NCBI RefSeq assembly: GCF_000245735.1
Contig: NZ_AHTH01000013.1
Span: forward strand, 1-64,000
Reading direction: 5' to 3'
Length of the DNA: 64,000 nt
Source of the DNA: Alishewanella jeotgali KCTC 22429
GTDB taxonomy: Bacteria > Pseudomonadota > Gammaproteobacteria > Enterobacterales > Alteromonadaceae
In this document: positions 9,878 through 19,724 of the stretch, piece after piece
Numbering within the stretch: the first letter of the stretch is position 1
Layout of the letters: each line of letters begins with the position of its first letter
The notes under the pieces: model-generated
What the model was told of the DNA's origin: nothing
What the model saw: only the letters and a program-made list of their open reading frames with translations
Database searches by the model: none
Position numbers and translations under genes: made by a program

Positions 9878-10660
9878 TTATCCACCAAACATTACTGCAG
9901 TTAATATGAAATCAAAACCCAAAACAGCCAGCGACGCCGTCACTACCGTCTCAGTCGTCGCCCGGCTGATCCCCTCAGAGGTTGGCACGGCATCATAGCC
10001 TTTGTGTAAAGCAATCCAGATCACCACCAGCGCAAACACCAGACTTTTAATGACACCATTCATCACATCCTGATACAAATCGACATTAGCCTGCATCGCT
10101 GACCAGTAGCTACCGGCATCAACACCTAACCATTCCACACCTACCAGGTGGCCACCTAAGATACCAACAGCATTAAAAATTAATGCTAACAACGGCATAC
10201 AGATCACACCGGCCCAGAATCTTGGGGCGATAATGCGGCGTAAAGGGTCAACAGCCATCATTTCCATACTGGACAGCTGTTCCGTTGCCTTCATCAGGCC
10301 GATCTCGGCCGTTAAAGCACTGCCCGCCCGACCGGCAAACAACAAGGCTGTCACCACCGGGCCGAGTTCACGTAGTAAACTGAGCGAAACCAAAGGCCCA
10401 AGCATGCCCTCAGCGCCAAACTTCACCAGTACGTTGTACCCCTGCAGTGCCAGTACCATACCGATAAAGAGGCCTGATACCAGAATAATCAGCAGTGAAA
10501 GAACCCCTATCACATAGAGCTGTTTCACCAGTAGCGGAAAGCCCTTGCGGAAGTCTGGCTTACCCAGTAAGGCACCAAACAACATAAAGCCGGCGCGGCC
10601 AAAACCGGCTACTGTGCTGATGGTGCTATGACCTATTCGTTGTAATCTGTCAGCAATCAC
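9878..10660 (-). CDS. mlaE: Phospholipid ABC transporter permease MlaE
   Basis: Integral inner-membrane permease of the Mla system, 260 residues with about five to six hydrophobic segments. It has the MlaE-family stretches [20 protein letters not shown] and [15 protein letters not shown]. It pairs with the ATPase MlaF, whose gene overlaps it by four bases. Confidence 0.95.
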   Translation of the reverse strand: MIADRLQRIGHSTISTVAGFGRAGFMLFGALLGKPDFRKGFPLLVKQLYVIGVLSLLIILVSGLFIGMVLALQGYNVLVKFGAEGMLGPLVSLSLLRELGPVVTALLFAGRAGSALTAEIGLMKATEQLSSMEMMAVDPLRRIIAPRFWAGVICMPLLALIFNAVGILGGHLVGVEWLGVDAGSYWSAMQANVDLYQDVMNGVIKSLVFALVVIWIALHKGYDAVPTSEGISRATTETVVTASLAVLGFDFILTAVMFGG

Positions 10661-11463
10661 CTTGTCAGCTCCATTAATTCATCCTGATAGGCCGCGGCTT
10701 TAAAGTGGAAAGGTACCGGACCATCTGCTTCACCGCGCAGGAACTGTTGCACCAGCGGCGAAGGGTCATTACGTAGTTGTTCCGGAGTGCCCTCGCCAAT
10801 CACCGTTTTATCCGCCACCACATAGACATAATCAGCGATACTCATCACTTCAGTCACATCATGCGATACCACCACTGAGGTCAGACCCAGTGCATTATTC
10901 AGCTCACGGATCAGACGGACAATCACGCCCATCGAAATCGGATCCTGCCCGGCAAAGGGCTCATCGTACATAATCAGCTCAGGATCAAGTGCTATAGCCC
11001 TGGCCAGCGCCGCACGACGTGCCATACCACCGGACAATTCAGCTGGCATCAAGTCACGGGCACCACGTAAGCCAACAGCTTCCAGCTTCATCAGCACAAT
11101 GCGGCGGATCAGCGACTCCGGTAGCTTGGTATGTTCGCGCAGCGGAAAGGCCACGTTGTCAAAAACGGTCATTTCGGTAAACAAGGCACCGCTTTGAAAC
11201 AGCATGCTCATTTTTTTGCGCGCCTGATACAGCTCGCTGCGTGACAGGCGAGGAATATCCCGGCCTTCAAACAGAATTTTCCCACTGTCAGGTTTGAGCT
11301 GGCCGCCAATCAGCTTGAGCAGTGTGGTTTTGCCAATGCCACTTGGCCCCATAATGGCAGTGACCTTACCGCGCTGCACCTGCATATTCATGGCCCGGTA
11401 GATCGGGCGATCACCGCGCGAAAAGCTTAGCCCCTGAATATCTATTAATATCTCAGACAACAT
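10657..11463 (-). CDS. mlaF: Phospholipid ABC transporter ATPase MlaF
   Basis: Cytoplasmic ATPase driving Mla phospholipid transport. The start at 11463 ([10 protein letters not shown]) gives 268 residues and has GGAG five bases upstream; the frame is open further upstream, but that extension (MQTYSYVCKH) has no family match. Walker [10 protein letters not shown] is at residues 39-47, signature [14 protein letters not shown] in the middle, Walker [11 protein letters not shown] and the switch His in VVSHDV. First gene of the operon; a divergent 276-base region separates it from yrbG. Confidence 0.95.
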   Translation of the reverse strand: MLSEILIDIQGLSFSRGDRPIYRAMNMQVQRGKVTAIMGPSGIGKTTLLKLIGGQLKPDSGKILFEGRDIPRLSRSELYQARKKMSMLFQSGALFTEMTVFDNVAFPLREHTKLPESLIRRIVLMKLEAVGLRGARDLMPAELSGGMARRAALARAIALDPELIMYDEPFAGQDPISMGVIVRLIRELNNALGLTSVVVSHDVTEVMSIADYVYVVADKTVIGEGTPEQLRNDPSPLVQQFLRGEADGPVPFHFKAAAYQDELMELTR

Positions 11464-11739
11464 CGTTCTCCATGAATTAACCGTGATACCGGCTACGGCT
11501 AACTTAAGTGTCAGACTGGCATGTTTACATACATAACTGTATGTTTGCAATCATTGCCAGACGTCAAGGTTGTATTATTGTAAACGGAATCACCTGCGGA
11601 GTGGTTACAAAAATTCGTAACAAAGTATGCGCAAATTCGAAAAGCCGTACCTGACTGCACTAAAGCCGAGGTTTTTTTGCATTTGTTGACAAGAAGCGGG
11701 AAAATACCTGCTCGTTGTTTACACCTAAAACCGGACACT

Positions 11740-12717
11740 ATGATATCACCTTTGTCGTTAGCCATCATCTTTGTTATCGTCGGCCTGGTCTTGTTGATTT
11801 GGAGCGCCGACCGTTTTGTCTATGGTGCTTCTTCAATTGCCCGTAATAGCGGTATCTCGCCAATGATTATCGGCTTAACCATCGTTGCCATGGGTTCATC
11901 CGCCCCGGAAATGCTGGTTTCCGCCACTGCTGCCGCTCAGGGCCGGTTAGATACCTCGGTCGGCAACGCCCTGGGTTCAAACATCACCAATATCCTGCTG
12001 GTGATTGGCGTCGCAGCCTTACTTAAACCTATTGCTGTCGCCTCTCTTACCCTGAAACGCGAATTTCCAATGTTGCTGCTGTTTACCTTTCTGGGCTTTT
12101 ACTTAATATCAGACCATAACTTAACGCGGGCTGAAGGCTTGATATTACTGGGGTGCTTTGTTGGTTTTATCGCCACACTGGTGTATTGGGGTAAACATGC
12201 CACGCCAGACGATCCGTTAATTGCCGAAATTGAAGCGGAATTGCCGGAACCGACCTCCAACGTTAAAGCCATTTTCTGGATCGTCGCCGGTTTAGTATTG
12301 CTGTTGGCCAGTTCGCAACTGCTGGTTCATGGTGCAGTCACTATTGCCCGCTATGCTGGCTTAAGCGATCTGGTGATTGGTTTAACCATTATTGCCATCG
12401 GCACCAGCCTGCCAGAACTGGCAGCCAGTGTGATTGGTATTTTAAAAGGTGAAGATGATTTAGCGCTGGGTAATATTATCGGCTCCAATATCTTTAATAT
12501 TTTAGCGGTGCTGGGCTTAGGCGCAGTAATTGGCCCGGGCAGCCTGGATATTAACGCAGGTACCCGTGATAGCTATGTGATGATTGCTGCCACCCTGCTG
12601 ATGTTGCTGATGTCACTGCGACTTGGGCGCCAGCAACGGATTAACCGGCTGGAAGGTGGTCTATTGCTAAGCGGCTTTGTCGGTTATCAATATTTATTAT
12701 TTACTCAACTTGCGTAA
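11740..12717 (+). CDS. yrbG: Calcium/sodium antiporter YrbG
   Basis: Inner-membrane K+-independent Na+/Ca2+ exchanger family protein (CaCA). Starting at 11740 (MISPLSLAII) it has 325 residues, equal to the E. coli protein. The two inverted alpha repeats are visible as IVAMGSSAPEML near the N-terminus and IIAIGTSLPELAAS near residue 220, each with the ion-binding Glu. About ten membrane segments with a charged central loop. It leads the yrbG-kdsD-kdsC-lptCAB run; a TTGACA at 11686-11691 is a possible -35 but has no good -10. Confidence 0.92.
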   Translation: MISPLSLAIIFVIVGLVLLIWSADRFVYGASSIARNSGISPMIIGLTIVAMGSSAPEMLVSATAAAQGRLDTSVGNALGSNITNILLVIGVAALLKPIAVASLTLKREFPMLLLFTFLGFYLISDHNLTRAEGLILLGCFVGFIATLVYWGKHATPDDPLIAEIEAELPEPTSNVKAIFWIVAGLVLLLASSQLLVHGAVTIARYAGLSDLVIGLTIIAIGTSLPELAASVIGILKGEDDLALGNIIGSNIFNILAVLGLGAVIGPGSLDINAGTRDSYVMIAATLLMLLMSLRLGRQQRINRLEGGLLLSGFVGYQYLLFTQLA

Positions 12718-12727
12718 GACAGGAACT

Positions 12728-13699
12728 ATGGCCTCTCAGACTTTTCGTGATCAGGCACTGCAAGTACTGCGAATAGAAGCTCAGGCGGTGCAGCAACTGG
12801 AACAATACCTTGATCAGCACTTTGAACGTGCCTGCCAGCTGATTCTGGACGCCAGCGGCAAGGTGATTGTCAGTGGTATTGGTAAGTCAGGTCATATTGC
12901 CAATAAGATCGCAGCGACCCTGGCTTCGACCGGTACGCCGGCGTTTTTTGTCCATCCCGGAGAAGCCAGCCATGGCGATCTGGGCATGCTTTCAGCCGGT
13001 GATATTATGATTGCCATTTCAAACTCCGGCGAAACAGCGGAAGTCTTGACCATAGTACCGGTGATCAAACGCCTGGGCATTCCGCTGATTGCGATGACCG
13101 GCAAACCTGACTCTACTCTGGCACAAGTTGCCGATGTGCATATTTGTGTCGCTGTAGCACAGGAAGCCTGCCCACTGGGTTTGGCACCAACCGCCAGCAC
13201 TACCGCCACCCTCGCTATGGGTGATGCCATTGCCGTCGCGGTGCTGGATGCCAGAGGCTTTTCTGCTGATGATTTCGCGCTGTCACACCCCGGTGGAAGT
13301 CTCGGCCGCAAGCTGTTGCTGCGCCTGTCAGATATTATGCATCAGGGCGAGCAGGTCCCTATCGTTGCCCGGCAAGCCAGTATTAAAGACGCCTTACTGG
13401 AGATATCAAAGAAAGGCCTGGGGATGACCACTATCGTCAATCCCGATGGCAGTTTGGCCGGTATTTTCACGGATGGTGATTTGCGACGTATTCTGGACCA
13501 ACGCCTGGATATCCATACCGTAGCCATTGAACAGGTTATGACGGCGAATTGCATTACTGCCAAAGCCGATATGTTAGCGGCAGAAGCACTGAATATTATG
13601 CAGCAAAAGAAGATTAACGGCTTGATCGTAGTCGATGAGCAGCGCCAGCCGGTAGGCGCCTTAAATATGCATGATTTATTAAAAGCCGGGGTGCTATAA
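12728..13699 (+). CDS. kdsD: Arabinose-5-phosphate isomerase KdsD
   Basis: Converts ribulose-5-phosphate to arabinose-5-phosphate, the first step to Kdo for LPS. The start at 12728 has AGGAA five bases upstream and gives 323 residues. An N-terminal SIS domain (VIVSGIGKSGHIANKIAATL, then ISNSGETAEV) is followed by two CBS domains (about residues 205-320). The next gene starts directly at its stop codon. Confidence 0.95.
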   Translation: MASQTFRDQALQVLRIEAQAVQQLEQYLDQHFERACQLILDASGKVIVSGIGKSGHIANKIAATLASTGTPAFFVHPGEASHGDLGMLSAGDIMIAISNSGETAEVLTIVPVIKRLGIPLIAMTGKPDSTLAQVADVHICVAVAQEACPLGLAPTASTTATLAMGDAIAVAVLDARGFSADDFALSHPGGSLGRKLLLRLSDIMHQGEQVPIVARQASIKDALLEISKKGLGMTTIVNPDGSLAGIFTDGDLRRILDQRLDIHTVAIEQVMTANCITAKADMLAAEALNIMQQKKINGLIVVDEQRQPVGALNMHDLLKAGVL

Positions 13700-14254
13700 A
13701 TGGAGCTGTATCAGCAACTTTATCAACCACTCAGTGACCAGCAAGCAAACCTGGCCCGTCAAATCCGCTTATTAATATGTGATGTAGACGGCGTATTCTC
13801 GGATGGCAGGATCTATCTTGGCAACGCCGGCGAAGAGTTAAAAGCGTTTCACACCCGCGATGGCTATGGCATCAAAGCATTGCGCCAGGCCGGTATTGAG
13901 GTGGCGGTCATCACCGGCCGGCGTTCAGCTATTGTAGAACAGCGCATGAAGGCACTGACTGTAAAGCACATCTATCAGGGCCAGGAAAATAAAATGGCCG
14001 CCTTTGCGGAAATTCTGGCACTGTTGCAACTTCAGCCAGATCAGGTTGCCTATATAGGTGATGATCTGGCCGACTGGCAGGTAATGCAGCACTGTGGCCT
14101 GGCTGTCGCTGTGCGGGATGCCCATCCCTATCTGCAACAACAGGCGCACCTTTGCACCAGTTTACCCGGTGGCTATGGCGCGGTACGGGAACTGTGTGAT
14201 TTGTTACTGATTGCACAGCAGCGCTTTCTGCAATTTGATGGTAGCAGCACATGA
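13700..14254 (+). CDS. kdsC: Kdo-8-phosphate phosphatase KdsC
   Basis: HAD-superfamily phosphatase of 184 residues that removes phosphate from Kdo-8-phosphate in the cytoplasm. The DxD motif is seen in ICDVDGVFSDGRIYL (nucleophile about residue 32), motif II in VITGRRS, and motif IV in YIGDDLADWQVM. There is no cap domain, as in other tetrameric KdsC enzymes. It overlaps lptC by four bases. Confidence 0.95.
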   Translation: MELYQQLYQPLSDQQANLARQIRLLICDVDGVFSDGRIYLGNAGEELKAFHTRDGYGIKALRQAGIEVAVITGRRSAIVEQRMKALTVKHIYQGQENKMAAFAEILALLQLQPDQVAYIGDDLADWQVMQHCGLAVAVRDAHPYLQQQAHLCTSLPGGYGAVRELCDLLLIAQQRFLQFDGSST

Positions 14255-14805
14255 GAAAGTTTTTCGTATTAAGTGTCACCGCCCTGGTACTGCTTGCGGC
14301 CTACTTATGGTTTGCGCCGCAAGGCGGCGATACCGATCGCCAGGCCGACCGCGAATTCCTGCCCGATTATATTGCGGAAAACCTGACCTTGCGTGTTTAT
14401 GACCAGCAGGGCTATATTGCGGATCATCTACAAGCCAAACGGCTGGAACATTTTGAGCAACTGGGTTTTACGCAGTTTGAATTGCCGCGCTACACCCTGT
14501 TTAACGATGAACATCAAGCCGCTTGGGAAATCAGCAGTCAGCAAGGTATTTGGTTTCCGGAAGATAAAATTATTCTGGAACAGCAAGTCCTGCTCAGAAA
14601 TTTGCTGCCTGGCGAGTTTATTGAACAGGTTGAAACAGCCTCATTACAAATGCTGTTGCCAGAAAAAACGCTGCAAACGCATGAGCGGGTGCGGCTTAGC
14701 GGACCAGGCTTTTATATTCTGGGCATCGGCCTGCAGGCCGACCTCACGGCACAACATTTAGTGCTGCAAAAACATCTGGAAACGGTATACGCCAATGAAA
14801 ACTAA
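14251..14805 (+). CDS. lptC: LPS export protein LptC
   Basis: Bitopic inner-membrane protein of 184 residues that receives LPS from the LptB2FG extractor and passes it to LptA. An N-terminal membrane helix (about 4-22) precedes a periplasmic beta-jellyroll (LptC/YrbK family). It lies between kdsC and lptA and overlaps both, which supports the assignment. Confidence 0.9.
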   Translation: MRKFFVLSVTALVLLAAYLWFAPQGGDTDRQADREFLPDYIAENLTLRVYDQQGYIADHLQAKRLEHFEQLGFTQFELPRYTLFNDEHQAAWEISSQQGIWFPEDKIILEQQVLLRNLLPGEFIEQVETASLQMLLPEKTLQTHERVRLSGPGFYILGIGLQADLTAQHLVLQKHLETVYANEN

Positions 14806-15286
14806 GTTATTAATCGCTGCAGTATTTTTTAGTTCGCAAGCTCTGGCAGCGACGAAGCCAGATCATACTTTGCCGATTGCGATTAACGCAGATAATACTG
14901 AGGCGTCCATTCGCGATAATATCGCGGTTTACGTCAACAATGTCGAAGTCACCCAAGGCTCCTTGCTAATCAAAGCCGATAAGCTGGAGATCAATGCCAG
15001 TGCCGGTAAAGGTAATGAGGTGTTTATTTTTACCGGTCGTCCGGCTACCTATTCCCAATTACTGGAAGGCGACCGGCCGGTAACGGCTCAGGCGAATGAG
15101 ATCCGCTACGATTTGGCCAGCCGGACCCTGACGCTGACTGCGGATGCCGAGCTTACCCAAAGCGGTTCTCTGGTGCGTGGTGATGTGATTCGTTATAACA
15201 TCGAGTTACAACAGTTAACGGCCGGCAGTGAACAAAACCGGCGGGTAACCACCATTTTCACGCCAGAAACCAAGGAAAATCAATGA
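14795..15286 (+). CDS. lptA: LPS periplasmic bridge protein LptA
   Basis: Periplasmic beta-jellyroll protein of 163 residues; copies stack head to tail to bridge the periplasm for LPS transport. The signal peptide [19 protein letters not shown] is cleaved after ALA. The OstA-like core contains [10 protein letters not shown] and [15 protein letters not shown]. It overlaps lptC by eleven bases and lptB by four. Confidence 0.93.
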   Translation: MKTKLLIAAVFFSSQALAATKPDHTLPIAINADNTEASIRDNIAVYVNNVEVTQGSLLIKADKLEINASAGKGNEVFIFTGRPATYSQLLEGDRPVTAQANEIRYDLASRTLTLTADAELTQSGSLVRGDVIRYNIELQQLTAGSEQNRRVTTIFTPETKENQ

Positions 15287-16005
15287 AGTTAGTGGTTTCA
15301 CATCTGGCCAAAAGCTATAAAGGCCGGCAGGTGGTAAAAGATGTCAGTCTGGAAGTCAAAGCAGGTCAGATCGTTGGCTTGTTGGGACCCAATGGTGCCG
15401 GCAAAACCACCACTTTTTATATGATTGTTGGTCTGGTGCCATCCGATAAAGGTCAGATCACGTTAAACGAGCAAGATATCACCTTCGCCCCTATTCATCA
15501 GCGTGCCCGGGCGGGTATTGGTTATTTACCGCAGGAAAGTTCGATTTTCCGCAAATTGACGGTATACGACAATTTGCTGGCAATTCTGGAAACCCGAAAG
15601 GAACTTAACCGCCAGCAAAGGGAAGAAATCGCCGATGACCTGCTGGAAGAATTTCATATTGGCCATATTAAAAATAGCCTTGGCATGGCGCTGTCTGGTG
15701 GTGAGCGGCGGCGGGTAGAGATCGCACGCGCCCTGGCCGCAGATCCGGCTTTTATTTTGCTGGATGAGCCCTTTGCCGGTGTGGACCCGATTTCGGTGCT
15801 GGATATTAAAAAAATTATTCAACACCTATGCCATCGCGGCATTGGGGTACTGATCACTGACCATAATGTGCGGGAAACCCTCGATGTCTGTGAAATAGCC
15901 TATATTGTCAGCCATGGTGAATTAATTGCCGCCGGCTCGCCGCAGGAAGTGTTAGCGAATCAACAGGTCCGCGATGTATACCTGGGTGAGCAATTCAGGC
16001 TATAG
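15283..16005 (+). CDS. lptB: LPS export ABC transporter ATPase LptB
   Basis: Cytoplasmic ATPase powering LPS extraction by LptB2FG, 240 residues. Walker [10 protein letters not shown] is at 35-43, the Q-loop in YLPQESSIF, signature [15 protein letters not shown], Walker [13 protein letters not shown], and switch His in ITDHNVRE. lptF and lptG are not in the window. The next gene is rpoN, after 115 bases. Confidence 0.97.
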   Translation: MKLVVSHLAKSYKGRQVVKDVSLEVKAGQIVGLLGPNGAGKTTTFYMIVGLVPSDKGQITLNEQDITFAPIHQRARAGIGYLPQESSIFRKLTVYDNLLAILETRKELNRQQREEIADDLLEEFHIGHIKNSLGMALSGGERRRVEIARALAADPAFILLDEPFAGVDPISVLDIKKIIQHLCHRGIGVLITDHNVRETLDVCEIAYIVSHGELIAAGSPQEVLANQQVRDVYLGEQFRL

Positions 16006-16120
16006 TAGGGCAATCAGCGTCAAGTCCTCCACCCGCTGACACGGAAGGCGCAATCAGGCGGCACAGACCGCAGCCACTTCCTGGATGGAGGGGATATACT
16101 CAGGAGAGAATCAGACTTAC

Positions 16121-17638
16121 ATGAAGCCGTCTTTACAACTTCGCCTTGGCCAACAGCTAACAATGACGCCACAGCTGCAGCAAGCGATCCGCTTGTTACA
16201 GCTCTCAACCATTGAGCTGCAGCAGGAAATCCAGGAAGCGCTGGATGCCAACCCCTTGCTTGAGCCCGACGACGACTTCGAACCGGGCACGCCCGAGACG
16301 GACCTGAGCCTGTCGAATATCAACCGTGAAGACAGCAGTGGGTCAACGTCTGACAGTGAAGACTACCAAGCTGGTAATGACGATTATCCGGAATTTAATG
16401 ACGTTAGTGAGCGCGATACCAGCGAGGCAATGGCCGAGCAGAATATTCAGGAAGACCTACCACTGGACAATAACTGGGACGATTTAGTCAGTGCCGCCCC
16501 GGTCAGCAATGGCACTCTGCCAGACGAGGATCTGGTATATCAGGGCGAAACCACCGAAACCTTACAGGACTATTTGCGTTGGCAAATGGACCTAACGCCC
16601 TTTTCTGAGACAGACCGCGCCATTGCCGAAGTCATTATCGAAGCCGTTGATGAAGCCGGTTTGCTGACCATAGATGTGGAAGATATCTTAGCTTCACTGC
16701 AGTTGCCGGATGTCGAAGCCGATGAAGTCGAAGCCGTATTAAAACGGATCCAATTGTTTGATCCTGTTGGTGTGGCGGCCCGCTCGGTGAAAGAGTGTTT
16801 GCTGATCCAATTACGGCAGTTTGATCCTGCCACCCCCTATTTAAATGACGCAAAACAAATAATCAGCGAATATACCGACTTTTTAGCTAACCGGGACTTT
16901 CGTTCTTTGATGCGGGTGACTAAACTCAAAGAAGATGAGTTAAAAGAAGTGATGCGCTTGATCCACAGCCTGAACCCGCGCCCCGGCGCCGATGTGATCA
17001 GGCAGGAACAACAATATGTGATTCCTGATGTGGTGGTAACCAAGGTTAAAGGTCGTTGGCAGGTGGAGCTGAATCCGGATGCCATGCCCAAAGTGAAAAT
17101 CAACCAGCAGTATGCCGCGCTGTCCAGAACGGTCAGAAGCAGCGCCGACAGCCAGTTTATCCGCTCACATCTGCAGGAGGCAAAATGGTTTTTGAAAAGT
17201 CTGGAAAGCCGCAACGAAACCTTGCTAAAGGTCGCCAACTGTATCGTGCAACAACAACAAGCCTTTTTTGAGCATGGCGAAGAAGCCATGAAACCCATGG
17301 TATTAAATGATGTGGCAGAAATGGTAAGTATGCATGAGTCGACAATATCCCGGGTTACTACCCAAAAGTACATGCATACGCCGCGCGGAATTTTTGAACT
17401 TAAATTCTTCTTCTCCAGTCATGTTAGTACAGAGAGTGGTGGTGAATGTTCATCCACCGCCATCCGTGCCTTTATCAAGAAATTGGTGGCAGCAGAGAAT
17501 CCGGCTAAGCCACTGAGTGACAGTAAGATGGCAGAAATCTTATCCGAACAGGGGATCAATGTCGCAAGGCGTACCATCGCCAAGTACCGTGAATCGCTGT
17601 TTATTGCGCCATCTAATCAACGAAAGACCTTGCTGTAA
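16121..17638 (+). CDS. rpoN: RNA polymerase sigma-54 factor
   Basis: Sigma factor for enhancer-dependent promoters. The start at 16121 ([13 protein letters not shown]) gives 505 residues; AGGAGA lies 13 bases upstream, a rather long spacing. Region I is Gln/Leu-rich (about 1-50), region II is acidic (about 50-130), then the core-binding domain, the HTH, and the RpoN box [10 protein letters not shown] at about 482-491. The operon order rpoN-hpf-ptsN-rapZ-npr is the classical one. Confidence 0.96.
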   Translation: MKPSLQLRLGQQLTMTPQLQQAIRLLQLSTIELQQEIQEALDANPLLEPDDDFEPGTPETDLSLSNINREDSSGSTSDSEDYQAGNDDYPEFNDVSERDTSEAMAEQNIQEDLPLDNNWDDLVSAAPVSNGTLPDEDLVYQGETTETLQDYLRWQMDLTPFSETDRAIAEVIIEAVDEAGLLTIDVEDILASLQLPDVEADEVEAVLKRIQLFDPVGVAARSVKECLLIQLRQFDPATPYLNDAKQIISEYTDFLANRDFRSLMRVTKLKEDELKEVMRLIHSLNPRPGADVIRQEQQYVIPDVVVTKVKGRWQVELNPDAMPKVKINQQYAALSRTVRSSADSQFIRSHLQEAKWFLKSLESRNETLLKVANCIVQQQQAFFEHGEEAMKPMVLNDVAEMVSMHESTISRVTTQKYMHTPRGIFELKFFFSSHVSTESGGECSSTAIRAFIKKLVAAENPAKPLSDSKMAEILSEQGINVARRTIAKYRESLFIAPSNQRKTLL

Positions 17639-17663
17639 GTGTCTTAACAAGAAGGAAGAGTCT

Positions 17664-17951
17664 ATGCAAATCAACTTAACTGGCCGTCATGTAGAAATTA
17701 CCGACTCTCTGAGAGAATATGTAGACAGTAAATTTTCCAAGTTGGAGCGTCATTTCGAGAATATTAATAATGTGCATGTCATTCTGAACGTTGAAAAACT
17801 GAAGCAAATCGCTGAAGCCAAAGTACATTTAAACGGCGGTGAAGTCTTTGCGGTGTCAGAAGATGAAAATATGTATGCTGCAATTGACCAGTTAATTGAT
17901 AAACTGGACCGGCAAGTGATTAAACACAAAGAAAAGTTGTCGCGACACTAA
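17664..17951 (+). CDS. hpf: Ribosome hibernation promoting factor (short HPF)
   Basis: Binds the 30S subunit in stationary phase and stabilises inactive 100S ribosomes. The start at 17664 (MQINLTGRHVEIT) has AAGGAAG upstream and gives 95 residues, so this is the short form without the C-terminal dimerisation domain. The frame is open farther upstream inside the rpoN end but without family similarity. It lies 25 bases after rpoN and two before ptsN. Confidence 0.95.
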   Translation: MQINLTGRHVEITDSLREYVDSKFSKLERHFENINNVHVILNVEKLKQIAEAKVHLNGGEVFAVSEDENMYAAIDQLIDKLDRQVIKHKEKLSRH

Positions 17952-17953
17952 CC

Positions 17954-18427
17954 ATGATAAATTTAAGCGCTATGCTGGAGAAGAACTGCACCAAGAGTGC
18001 AGTTCTTTTTAACAGCAAAAAACGGATCCTCGAATATATTGCCGAACTGGCTCATCAACAGCTGCCAGAGATGTCTGAGTACAGCATTCTGGAAGCCCTG
18101 ATGACCCGGGAAAAGCTGGGTTCAACCGGTATTGGTGGTGGTATTGCCATTCCCCATGGCAAGCTGGACTGTGTTACCTCACCGATCCTGATATTTGTGG
18201 TAAGCCAGGATCCGATCCCCTTTGACGCCATCGATAACCAGGGCGTCGATATTTTTTGTGCCATCCTGATCCCGAAAGATCAGTGTCAGGCTCACTTAAC
18301 TACACTTTCTGGTATTGCAAAACTGCTGACTCAAAAAGATCTGACCAAAAAGATCCGACATGCCAGTTCTGATCAGGAGCTGTATCAGTTATTAATGGAC
18401 TATAGCCAACAAACGGGTGAAAAATGA
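17954..18427 (+). CDS. ptsN: Nitrogen PTS IIA component (EIIA-Ntr)
   Basis: Phosphocarrier at the end of the PTS-Ntr chain; it controls potassium transport and other targets rather than moving sugar. It has 157 residues. The phosphorylated His is His68 in GIAIPHGK. It overlaps rapZ by four bases. The partner npr lies two genes on; ptsP is not in the window. Confidence 0.95.
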   Translation: MINLSAMLEKNCTKSAVLFNSKKRILEYIAELAHQQLPEMSEYSILEALMTREKLGSTGIGGGIAIPHGKLDCVTSPILIFVVSQDPIPFDAIDNQGVDIFCAILIPKDQCQAHLTTLSGIAKLLTQKDLTKKIRHASSDQELYQLLMDYSQQTGEK

Positions 18428-19281
18428 AACTGCTGGTAGTCAGTGGCCGCTCAGGTTCAGGAAAATCGGTGGCGCTGAGAGTAATGGAAGATTTGGGCTA
18501 CTACTGCGTCGACAATATTCCGGTTAATTTATTACCGACTCTCGCTAATGCGGTGATGGGTCAGTATGAGCGGGTTGCCGTCAGTATTGACGTACGTAAT
18601 CTGCCGAATGAACCGGAAGAGCTGGCGGAGATCCTGTCTTACCTGCCGCGTAAGCTGGAACTGACTATCCTGTATCTGGATGCGGACCACACTACCCTGA
18701 TTAAACGCTTTAGCGAAACCCGGCGTTTACATCCGCTATCTCACCAGGCGATGTCACTGGATGAAGCGATCTCCCGCGAACAGCAACTGTTAGATCCTAT
18801 TGCCAGCCGCGCCGATCTCTATATTGATACCACTGACCTTAACGTACACCAACTGGCAGAAGTATTGCGTGAACGGATCCTTGGCCAGAAAACCGGTCGC
18901 CTGGTGATCCTGTTTGAGTCCTTTGGCTTTAAATATGGCATTCCCAAGGATGCCGACTTTGTGTTTGATGCCCGTTTTCTGCCCAATCCGCATTGGGAAC
19001 CAGAGTTAAAGCCCCTGACGGGTCTGGATCAGCCAGTAAAGGACTATCTGGCGGCAGAAGCCATAGTAGGTAAATATATCTGGCAAATTAACAGCTTTAT
19101 CAGCAGTTGGTTACCGCATCTGGAGCGTAATAGCCGCAGCTACCTGACGATCGCTATCGGTTGCACCGGTGGCCAACACCGTTCGGTTTATATCGCGGAA
19201 AGTCTGGCGGAAAGCTATCGCAGTCAACGTGATGATGTGCAAATCCGGCACCGGGAGTTAAAACGTCATCATGGCCGCTAA
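18424..19281 (+). CDS. rapZ: RNase adaptor protein RapZ
   Basis: P-loop protein of 285 residues. In E. coli it binds GlmZ/GlmY small RNAs and glucosamine-6-phosphate, and brings GlmZ to RNase E. Walker A GRSGSGKS is at residues 8-15, and the C-terminal RNA-binding domain contains IAIGCTGGQHRSVYIAE, the conserved Cys/His segment. The last eleven bases overlap npr. Confidence 0.95.
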   Translation: MKLLVVSGRSGSGKSVALRVMEDLGYYCVDNIPVNLLPTLANAVMGQYERVAVSIDVRNLPNEPEELAEILSYLPRKLELTILYLDADHTTLIKRFSETRRLHPLSHQAMSLDEAISREQQLLDPIASRADLYIDTTDLNVHQLAEVLRERILGQKTGRLVILFESFGFKYGIPKDADFVFDARFLPNPHWEPELKPLTGLDQPVKDYLAAEAIVGKYIWQINSFISSWLPHLERNSRSYLTIAIGCTGGQHRSVYIAESLAESYRSQRDDVQIRHRELKRHHGR

Positions 19282-19549
19282 ACTCAGTCAACAGGTTACC
19301 ATCATCAATCAGCTGGGGTTACATGCCAGGGCTGCCACTAAGTTGGTACAACTGTGCCAGAAATTTTCGGCTAAGGTTGAACTGATGCAGGATGACGGTA
19401 AAACCGCCGATGCCGGTAGTGTGCTGGCACTGCTGATGCTGGCCAGTAGCAAGGGCAAAACCCTGACTGTTACCACTGAAGGGCCTGATGCTGCAGCAGC
19501 GCTAGAGGCGATAGTGGCGTTAATAGACGCCGGCTTTGACGAGCTCTGA
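19271..19549 (+). CDS. npr: Phosphocarrier protein NPr (HPr-like)
   Basis: Nitrogen-branch HPr of 92 residues that passes phosphate from EI-Ntr to EIIA-Ntr. The phosphorylated His is His18 in LGLHARAATK. Last gene of the rpoN operon; a terminator overlaps its stop codon. Confidence 0.93.
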   Translation: MAAKLSQQVTIINQLGLHARAATKLVQLCQKFSAKVELMQDDGKTADAGSVLALLMLASSKGKTLTVTTEGPDAAAALEAIVALIDAGFDEL

Positions 19550-19574
19550 ACCGGCGATTTCGGCCGGTTTTTCT
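19549..19574 (+). terminator. rpoN operon terminator
   Basis: AACCGGC - GATTTCG - GCCGGTT followed by TTTCTTT. The stem begins at the last base of the npr stop codon. Confidence 0.8.
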
Positions 19575-19635
19575 TTATTCCCCCCCCTAAATCTGCTACC
19601 TTTACTGCCTTGTTCAGTTCTTTTAATTGAAAATT

Positions 19636-19721
19636 AGTAGCTTGAACTACTCTTAAACAGCAATCCGCGCCACGCCGGGGTGCGTATCAACCGCAATTTC
19701 AGGCTATCTAAACAGGAGTAG
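19636..19721 (+). promoter_or_regulatory. Structured leader of the first mrp operon, possible riboswitch
   Basis: The mrpA SD sequence AGGAGTAG (19714-19721) is complementary over eight positions (one G-U) to CTACTCTT at 19647-19654. CTACT (19647-19651) can instead pair with AGTAG at 19636-19640. The two pairings exclude each other, as in translational riboswitch platforms. Between them lies a hairpin CGCGCC (19666-19671)/GGTGCG (19679-19684). Ligand and class are unknown; an alkali-cation-sensing RNA would fit the gene it controls. Confidence 0.45.
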
Positions 19722-19724
19722 CTT

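Noticed and set aside
11527-11544. Palindrome ACATAC-ATAACT-GTATGT in the mlaF/yrbG intergenic region
   Set aside because: Only six-base arms in AT-rich sequence and no known regulator site; too weak to call an operator.
11464-11550. N-terminal extension of mlaF to 11550
   Set aside because: The extension has no family similarity, while the start at 11463 has a good SD and the normal length.
11686-11714. TTGACA as promoter for yrbG
   Set aside because: Perfect -35 but no acceptable -10 at 16-18 bases.
13929-14279. Minus-strand frame of 116 codons opposite kdsC
   Set aside because: Shadow of kdsC, whose HAD motifs are intact.
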